Positions 8,778 to 17,949 of a stretch of DNA of 64,000 bases are shown here, piece after piece. The translations under genes were made by a program, and so were the position numbers. Position 1 is the first letter of the stretch. Every line of letters begins with the position of its first letter. The DNA comes from Prauserella endophytica (GTDB lineage: Bacteria > Actinomycetota > Actinomycetes > Mycobacteriales > Pseudonocardiaceae), in the NCBI RefSeq assembly GCF_005146945.1, contig NZ_SWMS01000010.1:124001-188000 (forward strand). Reading direction: 5' to 3'. The notes beneath the pieces were generated by a model. That model was not told the origin of the DNA, did not search any database, and saw nothing but the letters and a program-made list of their open reading frames with translations.

Positions 8778-9134
8778 GTCACTACCTCCCTGGAGTCGGT
8801 CGTGCCCCCCGACCGGCACCGGGACTTTCGGCCAATCAGCCGCGCCAGCTTTAGACCGAAAGTGGTGTCGTCGGATGCACTCTAGCCGCCCGAGTGGGTC
8901 AGTGGGGCGTTCGAACGGGTATCTATCCCGATCGGGTAGTTACTCGCTGCCGCTCGTGTAGCACGTTCGGGTCAATACACGGCGAGTGGTTAACGAAGCG
9001 CGCACTGTTGGCGATGTACTAAGTTTGCGGAGGTCAAACGGCTCGTGCAGACGCCGCGTGCACGCGGCTCGCGCGGCCGGTGGTGCGACAGGAAGTATCG
9101 CGGGAGGCCGGAACGAGCCCGGCCGGGGGTCGCG
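8778..9134. other. Intergenic region between orphan regulator and DUF3000 gene
   Basis: About 357 bp without a convincing gene. It holds the GGGAGG ribosome-binding site of the regulator gene at its left end and an imperfect palindrome at 8923-8939 (CTATCCCGATCGGGTAG, 15 of 17 symmetric). The right half lies just beyond the DUF3000 stop. Small frames here lack codon bias or a start context. Confidence 0.6.
8923..8939. promoter_or_regulatory. Candidate operator upstream of orphan regulator
   Basis: CTATCCCGATCGGGTAG is a near-perfect palindrome (two mismatched positions) about 146 bp before the regulator start. It could be an autoregulatory site. The evidence is symmetry and position only. 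Confidence 0.3.
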
Positions 9135-9698
9135 CTACGAGGTTTGGCGCTGTTCGAACAGCGTTACTCCGACTGGCGGAAGGCCGGCGTAGCTCGCGAC
9201 GAGCTGACAGAACGCCTCGCCGTGCGGGCGCAGCTCCGCGCTCGTCGGCGTCCACGACGCCCGCAGCTCCAGATCGTCGGTCCGCGAGGGCCCCGCGATG
9301 TCGCCGAAGCGGGCCGAGGACGTCTCGGTGACCGTGCCGCCCAGCGCCGTCCACGACGCTCCCGAGGACTCCAGCGCGTCGGTGAGCCACGACCAGCCGA
9401 CCGCCGGCAGGAACGGGTCGGTGGCCAGTTCCCGGTCCAGCTCCGCCCGCACGTACACGACGAGCCGGAAGACGCCGTTCCAGGCCTCCTGGCCCTCGGG
9501 GTCGTGCAGCAGGACGAGCCGCCCGGACGCCGGCACGTCGCCGGGACCCGTGGTCTCGCAGCCCAGCGCGTAGGACCATGGCGCGAGCCGCTGCGGCGCC
9601 CTGATCGGCTCGAGGCTCACCTCCGGCCGGGGACGCACCGATTGCAGCGCTGCGACGGCGTCTCGGAACTCCTCCGGCGCCTGCGTCATGGCGGTCAC
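9135..9698 (-). CDS. DUF3000 family protein
   Basis: This 187-residue conserved actinobacterial protein of unknown function has no signal peptide, no membrane helix and no catalytic motif I can identify. Aromatic and charged segments ([30 protein letters not shown]) are typical of the DUF3000 family. Two starts are possible: GTG at 9698 and ATG at 9689. It is divergent from hemE with an 84-bp shared promoter gap. In mycobacteria a DUF3000 gene also lies between the hemE and rnd neighbourhoods, so the position is conserved although the role is not known. Confidence 0.85.
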   Translation of the reverse strand: MTAMTQAPEEFRDAVAALQSVRPRPEVSLEPIRAPQRLAPWSYALGCETTGPGDVPASGRLVLLHDPEGQEAWNGVFRLVVYVRAELDRELATDPFLPAVGWSWLTDALESSGASWTALGGTVTETSSARFGDIAGPSRTDDLELRASWTPTSAELRPHGEAFCQLVASYAGLPPVGVTLFEQRQTS

Positions 9699-9782
9699 CG
9701 CCCGACTGTAGAGCGCGCCCCGTCGGGGCCGGGCCAGGACGCGCCGAGAATCGGCTCTCTATCAGGTCATGGCACGATAACG

Positions 9783-10883
9783 ATGATGACAGTGCCTCCC
9801 TTGCCTCCTTCGCCTCCGGTCTCGCGCGCGAACCCACCCACGGCGCGCCGCGACCTCACCGACGCCCCGCTGCTCGTCGCGGCGCGGGGCGGCCGCCCCT
9901 CGCGGGTGCCCGTGTGGTTCATGCGCCAGGCGGGCCGGTCGCTGCCCGAGTACCGCGCGCTGCGCGAGGGTGTGTCGATGCTGCGGGCCTGCGCCGACCC
10001 GGAGATGCTCGCCGAGATCACCCTCCAGCCGGTGCGCAGGCACGGCGTCGACGCCGCGATCCTCTTCAGCGACATCGTGGTGCCACTGCACGCCGCCGGG
10101 GTGGACATCGACATCGTGCCCGGCACCGGTCCCGTGGTGGCCGCGCCGGTGCGGACCGCGGAGGCCGTCGCCGCGCTGCCTTCGCTCGACCCCGCCCAGG
10201 TCTCCCCGGTCACCGACGGGATCGGGCTGCTGCTGGAGCGGCTCGGCGACACACCGCTGATCGGGTTCGCCGGTGCGCCGTTCACGCTCGCGTCCTACCT
10301 CATCGAGGGCGGCCCCAGCCGTAACCACGAGCACACCAAGGCGCTCATGCACGCCGAACCGCGCCTGTGGCACGAGCTGGCGGGCAGGCTCGCCGACATC
10401 ACGCTTGCCTTCCTGAGGGCCCAGCTCGACGCCGGGGTCGACGCGGTGCAGCTGTTCGACTCGTGGGCGGGCGCGCTCTCGCCGAAGGACTACCGCGAGT
10501 TCGTGCTGCCGCACTCGGCGAAGGTGCTCGCGGGCGTCGGGGAGTACGGCGTGCCGCGCATCCACTTCGGCGTCGGCACCGGCGAGCTGCTCACGGCGAT
10601 GCGCGACGCGGGCGCCGACGTGATCGGCGTCGACTGGCGGGTGCCGCTCGACGAGGCCGCCCGCAGGCTCGCGCTACCCGACCGGCCCGCGCCGGTGGTG
10701 CAGGGCAACCTCGACCCCGCGCTGCTGATGGCGTCGTGGCCGGTGATCGAGGCCGAGGTCCGGCGGATCGTCGCCGAGGGGCGCGCGGCGGGCGGGCACA
10801 TCTTCAACCTTGGTCACGGCGTGCTGCCCGAAACCGACCCCGAGGTGCTCACCCGCGTCGTGGAGCTGGTGCACAGTCTGTGA
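9783..10883 (+). CDS. hemE: Uroporphyrinogen decarboxylase
   Basis: This 366-residue cytoplasmic enzyme decarboxylates the four acetate groups of uroporphyrinogen III to give coproporphyrinogen III. The signature [13 protein letters not shown] near the N-terminus, the FSDI metal-free active-site segment and the C-terminal [10 protein letters not shown] motif are all intact. The first 25 residues are Pro-rich and not conserved. Tandem ATG codons at 9783 and 9786 make the exact start uncertain by one residue. It is followed after 7 bp by hemY and then hemQ in one operon. Confidence 0.96.
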   Translation: MMTVPPLPPSPPVSRANPPTARRDLTDAPLLVAARGGRPSRVPVWFMRQAGRSLPEYRALREGVSMLRACADPEMLAEITLQPVRRHGVDAAILFSDIVVPLHAAGVDIDIVPGTGPVVAAPVRTAEAVAALPSLDPAQVSPVTDGIGLLLERLGDTPLIGFAGAPFTLASYLIEGGPSRNHEHTKALMHAEPRLWHELAGRLADITLAFLRAQLDAGVDAVQLFDSWAGALSPKDYREFVLPHSAKVLAGVGEYGVPRIHFGVGTGELLTAMRDAGADVIGVDWRVPLDEAARRLALPDRPAPVVQGNLDPALLMASWPVIEAEVRRIVAEGRAAGGHIFNLGHGVLPETDPEVLTRVVELVHSL

Positions 10884-10890
10884 GGAGATC

Positions 10891-12294
10891 GTGAGGGTCG
10901 CCGTCGTCGGGGGAGGGATCTCCGGGCTCACCGCCGCCTACCGGCTGCGCAAGCGGCTCGGCGACACCGCCAGGATCACCGTGTGCGAGGCGGCGCCCTT
11001 GCTCGGCGGCAAGCTCCGCACGGTCGAGCTTGCGGGCCGCCCGTTCGACATCGGCGCCGAGGCGTTCCTCGCGCGCAGGCCCGAAGGGCTCGCGCTGGCC
11101 CGCGAGGTGGGGCTGGCGGACGAGCTGACCCATCCGGCGGCCGCCTCGGCCACCGTGCGGGCAGGCGGCAGGACCCTGCCGCTGCCACGCGGCACGCTCA
11201 TGGGTGTGCCCGCGACCGGCGACGCCGTGGCCGGTGTGCTTTCCGAGGAGGGCCGCGGACGGGTCGAGGCGGAGTCGCGGCTGCCAGGTCTCGCGCTGCC
11301 GGAACGGGACGTGTCGCTGGGCGGGCTGCTGCGGGAGCGCTTCGGTGACGAGCTGGTGGACCGGCTCGTGGATCCGCTGCTCGGCGGCGTCTACGCCGGG
11401 GGAGCCGACGGACTGGGCCTGCGCGCGACCATGCCGGGGCTCGCGGCCGCGGTCGACGCGGGCGCCTCGTCGCTCACCGAGGCCGCCGCGGCGCAGCTGC
11501 CGGCCAGCCCGAGCACGGCACCGGTGTTCGCCACGCTCACCGGCGGGCTCGGCACGCTCGCCGAGCGCCTCGCGAAGGAGGCCGCGGCCGACGTCCGGCT
11601 CGGCGTTCCCGTGCGGGCGCTGCGGATGCTGCCGGAGGGCGGCTGGCGGCTCACGCTCGGCGCCGCCGCACCGGCCCACGCGCCCCAGGACGCTGAGCTG
11701 GACGCCGACGCCGTCGTGCTCGCCGTGCCCGCGCCCGCCGCGAGCCGGCTCCTCGCGGACGTCGCGCCCGCCGCCGCGGAAGCGCTGGCCGGGGTCGAGC
11801 TGGCCTCGATGGCGGTGGTCGGGCTTGCGCTGCCGCCGGGCACGGAGCTGCCACGCGCGTCCGGCCTGCTCATCGGCGAGCGCGAGCGCCGCGCGGACGG
11901 AACCCCGTTCGCGGCCAAGGCGTTCACCTTCTCCGCCCGGAAGTGGCCGCACCACGCGGCCGACGGCGCGCCGGTGCTCATCCGGGGCTCGGTGGGCCGC
12001 TTCGGCGAGGCCCAGCGCCTGCGCGCGACCGACGAGGAGCTGCTGCGGCTGGTGCGCGAGGACCTCGCCGAGCTGACCGGGGTCACCGCCGAGCCCGTCG
12101 ACGCCGTCGTGCAACGCTGGGGCGGCGGGCTGCCGCAGTACGGGGTCGGCCACCTCGACCGGGTCGCCCGCGTCGAACGCGCGGTGGCGGAGGTGCCGGG
12201 CCTCGCCGTGGCGGGCGCCGCGCTGCACGGTGTGGGCGTGCCCGCCTGTATCGCGACCGCCGACGCCGCCGTCCGGCGCGTGGTGGGAAACTAG
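10891..12294 (+). CDS. hemY: Coproporphyrinogen III oxidase, HemY/CgoX type
   Basis: This 467-residue FAD enzyme starts at GTG 10891 behind a GAGGAG box. The N-terminal dinucleotide-binding motif [15 protein letters not shown] and the GG-doublet downstream (LLGGKLRT) identify the protoporphyrinogen-oxidase/HemY superfamily. In monoderm bacteria, including actinobacteria, this enzyme oxidises coproporphyrinogen III to coproporphyrin III (CgoX) in the coproporphyrin-dependent heme pathway. A hemQ gene directly downstream supports that reading. It probably associates peripherally with the membrane. The C-terminal FAD segment ([17 protein letters not shown]) is complete. Confidence 0.93.
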   Translation: MRVAVVGGGISGLTAAYRLRKRLGDTARITVCEAAPLLGGKLRTVELAGRPFDIGAEAFLARRPEGLALAREVGLADELTHPAAASATVRAGGRTLPLPRGTLMGVPATGDAVAGVLSEEGRGRVEAESRLPGLALPERDVSLGGLLRERFGDELVDRLVDPLLGGVYAGGADGLGLRATMPGLAAAVDAGASSLTEAAAAQLPASPSTAPVFATLTGGLGTLAERLAKEAAADVRLGVPVRALRMLPEGGWRLTLGAAAPAHAPQDAELDADAVVLAVPAPAASRLLADVAPAAAEALAGVELASMAVVGLALPPGTELPRASGLLIGERERRADGTPFAAKAFTFSARKWPHHAADGAPVLIRGSVGRFGEAQRLRATDEELLRLVREDLAELTGVTAEPVDAVVQRWGGGLPQYGVGHLDRVARVERAVAEVPGLAVAGAALHGVGVPACIATADAAVRRVVGN

Positions 12295-12298
12295 GGCC

Positions 12299-12991
12299 AT
12301 GGCGCGCCTGAACTACCAAGAACTCAACGACACCATCCGCTACACCGCCTGGTCGGTCTTCAAGGTCGATGCGGGCAAACTGCCCGAGGACCGCGGCCCC
12401 TCCGCGCAGGAGACCACCGCGTACCTCGACGCGCTCGAGGGCAAGGGCGTGGTCGTGCGCGGCGTGTACGACGTCGCGGGCCTGCGGGCCGACGCCGACT
12501 ACATGATCTGGTGGCACGCCGAGGAGGTCGAGCAGGTCCAGGCCGCCTACACCGGCTTCCGCCGCACCCCGCTCGGCCGGGTCTCCTCGCCGGTGTGGAG
12601 CCAGGTGGCGCTGCACCGGCCCGCCGAGTTCAACAAGAGCCACATCCCGGCGTTCCTGGCGGGCGAGGAAGCGCGCAAGTACGTGTGCGTGTACCCGTTC
12701 GTCCGCTCCTACGAGTGGTATCTGCTGCCCGACGAGGAGCGGCGCAAGATGCTCGCCGACCACGGCAAGGAGGCGCGCGGCTACCCGGACGTGCGGGCCA
12801 ACACGGTCGCTTCGTTCGCGCTCGGTGACTACGAGTGGATCCTGGCGTTCGAAGCCGACGAGCTGCACCGCATCGTCGACCTCATGCGGCATCTGCGCGG
12901 CACCGAGGCGCGCCGCCACGTGCGGGAGGAGATCCCGTTCTACACGGGCACGCGCGTCGAGCCGGGTGAGCTCGTCCGCAACCTGCCGTAG
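12299..12991 (+). CDS. hemQ: Coproheme decarboxylase (HemQ/ChdC)
   Basis: This 230-residue member of the chlorite-dismutase fold family oxidatively decarboxylates Fe-coproporphyrin III to heme b, the last step of the coproporphyrin pathway. The likely catalytic Tyr is Y132 ([13 protein letters not shown]) and the proximal heme ligand H155 (LADHG). Their 23-residue spacing matches what I recall for actinobacterial ChdC (Tyr135/His158). The chlorite-dismutase distal Arg pattern is absent. It follows hemY after 4 bp. Its TAG stop lies inside the operator of the downstream vapB gene. Confidence 0.93.
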   Translation: MARLNYQELNDTIRYTAWSVFKVDAGKLPEDRGPSAQETTAYLDALEGKGVVVRGVYDVAGLRADADYMIWWHAEEVEQVQAAYTGFRRTPLGRVSSPVWSQVALHRPAEFNKSHIPAFLAGEEARKYVCVYPFVRSYEWYLLPDEERRKMLADHGKEARGYPDVRANTVASFALGDYEWILAFEADELHRIVDLMRHLRGTEARRHVREEIPFYTGTRVEPGELVRNLP

Positions 12992-13007
12992 CGCTAAACT
13001 AGCGCTA
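12989..13007. promoter_or_regulatory. vapBC autoregulatory operator
   Basis: TAGCGCTA-AAC-TAGCGCTA consists of two identical 8-bp palindromes three bases apart. It runs from the hemQ stop codon to the first base of the vapB ATG. A tandem palindrome touching the antitoxin start is the expected arrangement for VapB or VapBC binding its own promoter. Confidence 0.65.
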
Positions 13008-13279
13008 TGGCGACGATCCAGATCCGCAACGTCCGGGACGAGGACTACCAGGCGTTGCGGGAGGCCGCGGAGGCCGAGGGCAAGTCGCTGCAGGCCTACA
13101 TGCAGGAGCAGGCCTCGGTGCTCGCCCGGCGCGCGAAGAAGAAGGCCGCGTTCGACGCGGCCCGCTCCGCGCTGGCCGCCGACACGGGGACCGGGGTGAC
13201 CACCGAGAGCATCCTTGCCGACCTCGATGCGATCCGCGGTCCCTGGCCGGGCGAGGAATCCGCCGCCCGTGGCCGATGA
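13007..13279 (+). CDS. vapB: VapB-type antitoxin (ribbon-helix-helix)
   Basis: This 90-residue protein has an N-terminal ribbon-helix-helix (MATIQIRNVRDEDYQALREAA...KSLQAYMQEQ) for DNA binding. A charged C-terminal tail would wrap the toxin. It precedes a PIN-domain toxin gene that overlaps its 3' end by 11 bp, the usual antitoxin-first arrangement. The ATG directly follows the tandem TAGCGCTA palindromes, so self-repression is likely. No Shine-Dalgarno sequence is possible outside the operator, so the message may be leaderless or nearly so. Confidence 0.85.
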   Translation: MATIQIRNVRDEDYQALREAAEAEGKSLQAYMQEQASVLARRAKKKAAFDAARSALAADTGTGVTTESILADLDAIRGPWPGEESAARGR

Positions 13280-13670
13280 GCTGGTGGTCGACGCGTCGGC
13301 GATGGTGAAGGCGCTGACCGGAGCCGACGCGACGGCACAGGCGCTGGCCGAGAGATTGAGCGTCGCGGAACTGCACGCACCGCATCTGCTCGACGCGGAG
13401 GTGGGTGACGTCGTGCGGCGAAGGGCGCTGCAGGGGGCACTCGGCGAGGAGGTCGCGTCCGCGGCGCTCTGGTCGCTGGACGCCCTGCTCGACGCCCGCT
13501 ACCCGCATGCGGGCCCACTCGCCCGCGGTGCCTGGGAGCTACGGGACCGGATCCGCTTTTACGACGCGCTCTACGTGGCGCTGGCCGCGCGGCTCGAACT
13601 GCCGCTGCTCACGGCCGACCCCCGGCTCGCGCGCGCCCACGGCCTGCCGTGCGCGGTCGAGGTGGTCTGA
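13269..13670 (+). CDS. vapC: VapC-type PIN-domain ribonuclease toxin
   Basis: This 133-residue PIN domain has all four acidic metal ligands: D8 (VVDASAM), E44 (LLDAEVGD), D99 (FYDALYVALA) and D117 (LLTADPRL). VapC toxins cleave tRNA or rRNA when released from VapB; the target here is unknown. GTG 13269 is chosen because it places the first Asp at the canonical distance and overlaps vapB by 11 bp. An in-frame ATG upstream at 13215 would lie deep inside vapB. It is convergent with msrB, only 6 bp away. Confidence 0.88.
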   Translation: MADELVVDASAMVKALTGADATAQALAERLSVAELHAPHLLDAEVGDVVRRRALQGALGEEVASAALWSLDALLDARYPHAGPLARGAWELRDRIRFYDALYVALAARLELPLLTADPRLARAHGLPCAVEVV

Positions 13671-13676
13671 GCCGGG

Positions 13677-14102
13677 CTACGCTTCGGCGGGCACCAGGCG
13701 CAGGGCGATCGAGTTGATGCAGTAGCGCTGGTCGGTGGGCGTGCCGTAGCCCTCGCCCTCGAAGACGTGGCCGAGGTGGCTGTGGCACGTCGCGCACAGC
13801 ACCTCCACGCGCACCATGCCCAGTGAGCGGTCCTCGCGCAGGATCACGGCGTCGGTGTCGGCCGGGTCGTAGAACGACGGCCAGCCGCAGTGGCTGTCGA
13901 ACTTCGTGTCGCTGCGGAACAGTTCGGTGCCGCACGCGCGGCACTCGTAGACGCCGGTGGTCTTGGTGTCGGTGTACTCGCCGGTGAAGGGCCGCTCCGT
14001 GGCCGCCTGGCGGAGCACGGCGTACTCCTCGGGGCTCAGTTGGGCGCGCCATTCGTGGTCGGTCTTCTGGACGCGAGGGGACGTTCCGGCGGCGTGTTCC
14101 AT
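13677..14102 (-). CDS. msrB: Peptide-methionine (R)-S-oxide reductase
   Basis: This 141-residue MsrB repairs methionine-R-sulfoxide in proteins using thioredoxin. Two CxxC zinc pairs (CRAC and CATC), the HCGWPSF and GHVFEGEG motifs, and the catalytic Cys in RYCINS are all present. Length is normal and there is no signal peptide, so it is cytoplasmic. It lies 10 bp downstream of a small membrane-protein gene transcribed in the same direction and may be the last gene of the kinase operon. Confidence 0.96.
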   Translation of the reverse strand: MEHAAGTSPRVQKTDHEWRAQLSPEEYAVLRQAATERPFTGEYTDTKTTGVYECRACGTELFRSDTKFDSHCGWPSFYDPADTDAVILREDRSLGMVRVEVLCATCHSHLGHVFEGEGYGTPTDQRYCINSIALRLVPAEA

Positions 14103-14112
14103 GCCTTCCAGG

Positions 14113-14412
14113 CTACCTGGCGAGCCAGTCCAGGAGGTTGCCGAGCGTGTCCCACGCGGTGACGAGCACGCCGACGAGGATCAGGCACACCACCAGCACG
14201 GCGACGAGCCAGCGCAGGCCGCCCGCGCGGTTGCTGCCCTCGGCGAACTCGGAGACGCCGCGCAGCGAGCCCTCGATCGTGAACGCGGGCTCGCAGTGCT
14301 CCATGCGGTCGAGGTGGGCGGCGAAGGCCTGAGCCTCGGGGTCGTCCGGATCCAGGCCGATGAGCTCGTCGTCGAAACGCGAGCTGCGCCGGGATGCCTG
14401 GTCGTCGCGCAT
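14113..14412 (-). CDS. Small single-pass membrane protein of unknown function
   Basis: This 99-residue protein has an acidic soluble N-terminal part (FDDELIGLDPDDPEAQAF) and one C-terminal transmembrane helix (about 67-90, LVAVLVVCLILVGVLVTAW). I do not recognise a domain. The start is ambiguous: ATG 14412 follows GGAGGT with almost no spacing, while ATG 14448 overlaps the kinase stop (TGATG) and adds 12 residues. Either way translation is probably coupled to the kinase gene. The genes are on the same strand and adjacent, so a role linked to the kinase or to MsrB is possible but unproven. Confidence 0.7.
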   Translation of the reverse strand: MRDDQASRRSSRFDDELIGLDPDDPEAQAFAAHLDRMEHCEPAFTIEGSLRGVSEFAEGSNRAGGLRWLVAVLVVCLILVGVLVTAWDTLGNLLDWLAR

Positions 14413-14447
14413 ACCTCCACGGTAGGGCACGCGGGGCGGGATGCCCA

Positions 14448-16103
14448 TCAGCCCGAGGAGCTGTTGTCCGGCCGGGTGTTGCCGTCGATCAACAGGGTGC
14501 CGCCGGAGTCGATCACGCGCATGGTCATGACCTGCGGACCGTCGCCGATGTCGACGGTGAGCTGCATGTCTACCGAGCCGTCGGGGTTGTTCTCTCGCTT
14601 GTAGGCGCTGATGCCCCGGAACGACCGGACCGTGTGGTCTTCCCAGTACTCGGCGAACTCTTCGGGGTCGTTGTCGTAGGCGGCCTTGCCCGCGGGGGAG
14701 AGCCGGCTCCAGGACCCGGCGGGGTTCGTGTAGAAGGCTTCGACGACCCCGCCTGCCAGTTTCCAGTCGACCTGGCTGCCGCTGTGCGCCGCCTGCGAGG
14801 GAGAGGTCGGGGAGGTGGGCGAGGTCTGGGTGGACGTCTGAGGGGCCTGGGTCTGGGAGTTGCCGCCGGCGTTGGGGTTCTCGTCGTTGCCGCTCGACGT
14901 GAGCACGATGGCCAGCACTACCGCGATGACGACCACCGCCGCACCGATCGCCCCGAACACGAGCGGCTTGCGTCTCGAGCCGCCGCTGCCGGCGGGCTCT
15001 TGAGGCGGGGGCACCGGCGTGCCCGCCGTGGTCGGATTGCGCGGCGGGCCGCTGGGAGCCTGGTTGCGCTGCCACGGCGGCGTGACGGACGCCGAAGCCG
15101 GTGTCACCGGCTTCGGGCCGCCCTGCTGCGCCAGGCCCAGCGGGGGAGAGACCAGGGTCGCGCCGAGGGCCTTGCCGTTGCTCTCGCCCGCGGCGAGCGC
15201 GGCGAGCCGGTCACGCGCCTCGGCCATGCTGGGCCGCTCCTCCGGCTCGGAACGAAGCAGGCTCATGAGCAGGGCCGTCGCCGGGCCGGAACGGGTGGGC
15301 GGGTTCAGCTTGCCGCTGGCCGCGGCGTACAGCAGGGCGAGCTGGTTGGTGCTGTCGCCGTAGGGAGGGAGCCCCTCGATGGAGTGGTACAGCGTCGCGC
15401 CCAGCGAGAAGACGTCGGAGGCGGGCTTCGGATCGGCGCCCCGAGCGAGTTCCGGAGCCAGGTAGGCGGGCGTGCCGCCGATCAGGCCGGTCTGGGTGAG
15501 GGTGAGGTCGCCGCTGGCCCGCGAGATGCCGAAGTCCATGATCTTGGCGACGCCGTTGTCGTCGATGAGGATGTTGCCCGGTTTGATGTCCCGGTGCACG
15601 ATCCCCGCGCGGTGCGCCGCCACCAGCGCCGCGGCCACCTGCTCTCCGATCCTCGCCACCTCGGCGACGGGCAGAGTGCCACGCTCGGCCAGGATCGCGG
15701 AGAGGCTCTGCGAGGGCAGGTATTCCATGACGAGACACGGGTCACCCTCGTGCTCGGCGATGTCGAACACCACGATCGCGTTGGGATGCTGGAAGCGCGC
15801 GGCGTTCTTCGCCTCGCGCATGGCGCGCTGGCGGACGATGGCCCGCTCGGACTCGCTCAGCCCCGGCTGCGTCAGGATCTGCTTGACGGCGACCGAACGC
15901 TCCAAACGCTCATCGATCGCCCGCCAGACGATGCCCATGGCACCGCTGCCGATGTGCTCGACGAGGCGATAGTGGCCTGCGATCAACTGACCGGTGTCGA
16001 TGACGCCTACTCCTCGGCTGCTTCTCGCGATCGTGAATGGACCCAGCGCGATGATCCGGTTCGCGCCCCGACCGAGTGTAGCGGTGTCCACTCGATGACC
16101 CAC
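14448..16103 (-). CDS. Membrane serine/threonine protein kinase (PknB-like)
   Basis: The kinase domain (about 43-310) has a glycine-rich loop IGSGAMG, catalytic K74, HRDIKPGN with D172, DFG at 190-192 and an APE motif (YLAPELA). A Pro/Ala-rich linker follows, then one transmembrane helix near 385-405 and an extracytoplasmic Ser/Thr-rich stretch with a globular C-terminus of about 110 residues. There are no PASTA repeats, so it is not a muropeptide-sensing PknB. The first 35 residues before VIDTGQLIAGHYRL look non-conserved. GTG 16103 is the start used, but a shorter start is possible. Confidence 0.9.
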   Translation of the reverse strand: MGHRVDTATLGRGANRIIALGPFTIARSSRGVGVIDTGQLIAGHYRLVEHIGSGAMGIVWRAIDERLERSVAVKQILTQPGLSESERAIVRQRAMREAKNAARFQHPNAIVVFDIAEHEGDPCLVMEYLPSQSLSAILAERGTLPVAEVARIGEQVAAALVAAHRAGIVHRDIKPGNILIDDNGVAKIMDFGISRASGDLTLTQTGLIGGTPAYLAPELARGADPKPASDVFSLGATLYHSIEGLPPYGDSTNQLALLYAAASGKLNPPTRSGPATALLMSLLRSEPEERPSMAEARDRLAALAAGESNGKALGATLVSPPLGLAQQGGPKPVTPASASVTPPWQRNQAPSGPPRNPTTAGTPVPPPQEPAGSGGSRRKPLVFGAIGAAVVVIAVVLAIVLTSSGNDENPNAGGNSQTQAPQTSTQTSPTSPTSPSQAAHSGSQVDWKLAGGVVEAFYTNPAGSWSRLSPAGKAAYDNDPEEFAEYWEDHTVRSFRGISAYKRENNPDGSVDMQLTVDIGDGPQVMTMRVIDSGGTLLIDGNTRPDNSSSG

Positions 16104-16126
16104 GTGAACCGCCGGTGTGCGCCGGA

Positions 16127-16816
16127 TCAGTTCAGCGCGCGTTCAGGTTCCGGGGGATGCGGCTGTGCCGGTCCTGTCGTGCGGATGACGCGGAGCAACC
16201 CTAGCGCGCCCAGTCCGGCGAAGACCACATAGCAGGCAAGCAAAAGCGGCGGCGTGGTCCCGGTGAGCGCGTCACCGAGCACGACCACCGCGACGGTGCC
16301 GGGAAAACTGCCCAGCGCGGTTCCCAGCAGGTAGGGGCGCAACCGGATCGACGACACGCCGCAGCAATAACTGAACGGTGCAAAGGGAATCACGGGAATC
16401 AGCCGCAGCGACGCGACGGCCAGCGCACCGCCGTCCGCGAGCCGGTCGTTGACCGCGCGGACCGGAGTGCGGTGCAGTTGCCGGAAGACGGCGTCCCGGC
16501 CGAGGCCCCTGGCCAGCAGGAATCCGAGCAGGCCCGACACCACGGTGGCCGTGAGCGCGACCACGATGCCCACCACGTCGCCGAGCAACAGGCCGGCGGC
16601 CAGGTTGAACACCGTGCGGGGTATGGGAATCACGGTGAACACCGCGTACGCCACGAGAAACAGCACCACCGCGGCGGCGCCCGCGTCCTCGGCCATCGCG
16701 CGTAGCTCGGCCGGGCTGGGGACCGGCAGGGTGAGCGCCGCCACCACGAACGCCACGACCAGGACGAGTCCGATGATCATCTTGGTTCTGCCTGCCACCT
16801 CTTCACGGTAGTGCAC
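16127..16816 (-). CDS. TVP38/TMEM64 (DedA-like) family membrane protein
   Basis: This integral membrane protein of about 229 residues has some five hydrophobic segments. The family core is visible as FTVIPIPRTVFNLAAGLLLG and LRLIPVIPFAPFSYCCG with the re-entrant loop pattern. Family members are linked to lipid scrambling or transport; the substrate here is unknown. GTG 16816 is the longest start, with GTG and ATG alternatives 6 and 12 codons in. It is divergent from the primase-polymerase gene, with about 22 bp between the starts. Confidence 0.85.
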   Translation of the reverse strand: MHYREEVAGRTKMIIGLVLVVAFVVAALTLPVPSPAELRAMAEDAGAAAVVLFLVAYAVFTVIPIPRTVFNLAAGLLLGDVVGIVVALTATVVSGLLGFLLARGLGRDAVFRQLHRTPVRAVNDRLADGGALAVASLRLIPVIPFAPFSYCCGVSSIRLRPYLLGTALGSFPGTVAVVVLGDALTGTTPPLLLACYVVFAGLGALGLLRVIRTTGPAQPHPPEPERALN

Positions 16817-16838
16817 GCGCGTTCACAGCTAAGCTCAC

Positions 16839-17858
16839 GTGGTGGCCAGACACGGCGAAGCGGTGGAGTACCAGGTCGGCGCGCGCACGGTGCGGGTGTC
16901 CAATCCGGACAAGGTGTACTTCCCCGAGCGCGGCATCACCAAGCGTCAGGTCGTGGAGTACTACCTCGCGGTGGCGGATCCGTTGCTGCTGGCGATCGGC
17001 GACCGGCCGACCACGCTGAAACGCTTCGTCGACGGCGTCGCGGGCGAGCCCTTCTACGCCAAGCGCCTGCCGAAGGGCGCTCCCGGGTGGGTGGCCACGG
17101 CGCGGGTCACGTTCCCGTCGGGCCGGACGGCCGACCAGGTGTGCCCCACCGAGCCCGCCGTGCTCGCGTGGGCGGCGAACCTCGGCACCCTGGACTTCCA
17201 CCCGTGGCCGGTGCGCAGCGCCGACACCGATCACCCCGACGAGCTGCGCATCGACGTCGACCCGCCGGACACCGCCGGGTACGCCGACGCCGTGCACGTC
17301 GCCGGCGTGGTGCGCGAGGTGCTTGCCGACGCGGGCCTCACCGGCTATCCGAAGACGTCGGGTGGTCGCGGCGTGCACGTGCTCGTCCGCATCCGGCCGG
17401 ACTGGGATTTCGTCGACGTGCGGCATGCGGTGATCGCGCTGGGCCGGGAGGTGGAGCGGCGCACGCCGGACCGGGCGACGATCGCGTGGTGGAAGGAGGA
17501 GCGTGGTGGCCGGGTGTTCCTCGACTACAACCAGGCGGCGCGCGACCGCACGGTCGCCTCGGCGTGGTCGGTGCGGGGCACGCCACGCGCGACCGTCTCG
17601 ATGCCGCTGACCTGGGCCGAGCTGGCCGAGGCCGATCCGGACGACTTCGACGTGCTGACGGTGCCGGGCCTGCTCGCCGAGCGCGGCAACCCGCACGCGG
17701 GCATCGACGGCGAGGCGTTCGGGATCGAGCAGCTGCTCGAGTGGTACGCCCGCGATCAGCGGGACCACGGACTCGGCGACCTGCCCTACCCGCCGGACCA
17801 CCCCAAGATGGCGGGGGAGCCGAAGCGCGTGCAGCCCAGCAGGGCCCGCCCGGACTGA
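16839..17858 (+). CDS. Stand-alone LigD-type primase-polymerase (AEP superfamily)
   Basis: This 339-residue protein corresponds to the polymerase domain of LigD. The catalytic DxD is D139/D141 (LRIDVDPPD). Other family motifs are KTSGGRGVHVLVRI and DYNQAARDRTVASAWSVR. Such enzymes add ribo- or deoxynucleotides at breaks during non-homologous end joining or excision repair. Tandem GTG codons at 16839 and 16842 begin the protein. There is no fused ligase or phosphoesterase domain; a separate LigC-like ligase is at 22331-23407. No Ku gene is in the window. The pair may function like mycobacterial Prim-PolC/LigC. Confidence 0.9.
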   Translation: MVARHGEAVEYQVGARTVRVSNPDKVYFPERGITKRQVVEYYLAVADPLLLAIGDRPTTLKRFVDGVAGEPFYAKRLPKGAPGWVATARVTFPSGRTADQVCPTEPAVLAWAANLGTLDFHPWPVRSADTDHPDELRIDVDPPDTAGYADAVHVAGVVREVLADAGLTGYPKTSGGRGVHVLVRIRPDWDFVDVRHAVIALGREVERRTPDRATIAWWKEERGGRVFLDYNQAARDRTVASAWSVRGTPRATVSMPLTWAELAEADPDDFDVLTVPGLLAERGNPHAGIDGEAFGIEQLLEWYARDQRDHGLGDLPYPPDHPKMAGEPKRVQPSRARPD

Positions 17859-17894
17859 CGCGGTGACGGCCCCGTTCGCCGCGGTGCCGACTGC

Positions 17895-17945
17895 CCCCCA
17901 AGGCCACCTTTGTTGCGCTCAACGCAACAAAGGTGGCCTTGGGGG
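17895..17945. repeat. Hairpin repeat at convergent junction, copy 2 (likely terminator)
   Basis: A perfect 23-bp stem has arms at 17895-17917 and 17923-17945, loop CTCAA, and core AAGGCCACCTTTGTTGCG. It lies between the convergent primase-polymerase and PPOX genes, just before the PPOX stop. It shares the AAGGCCACC/GGTGGCCTT core with copies 1, 3 and 4. Confidence 0.85.
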
Positions 17946-17949
17946 TCGT

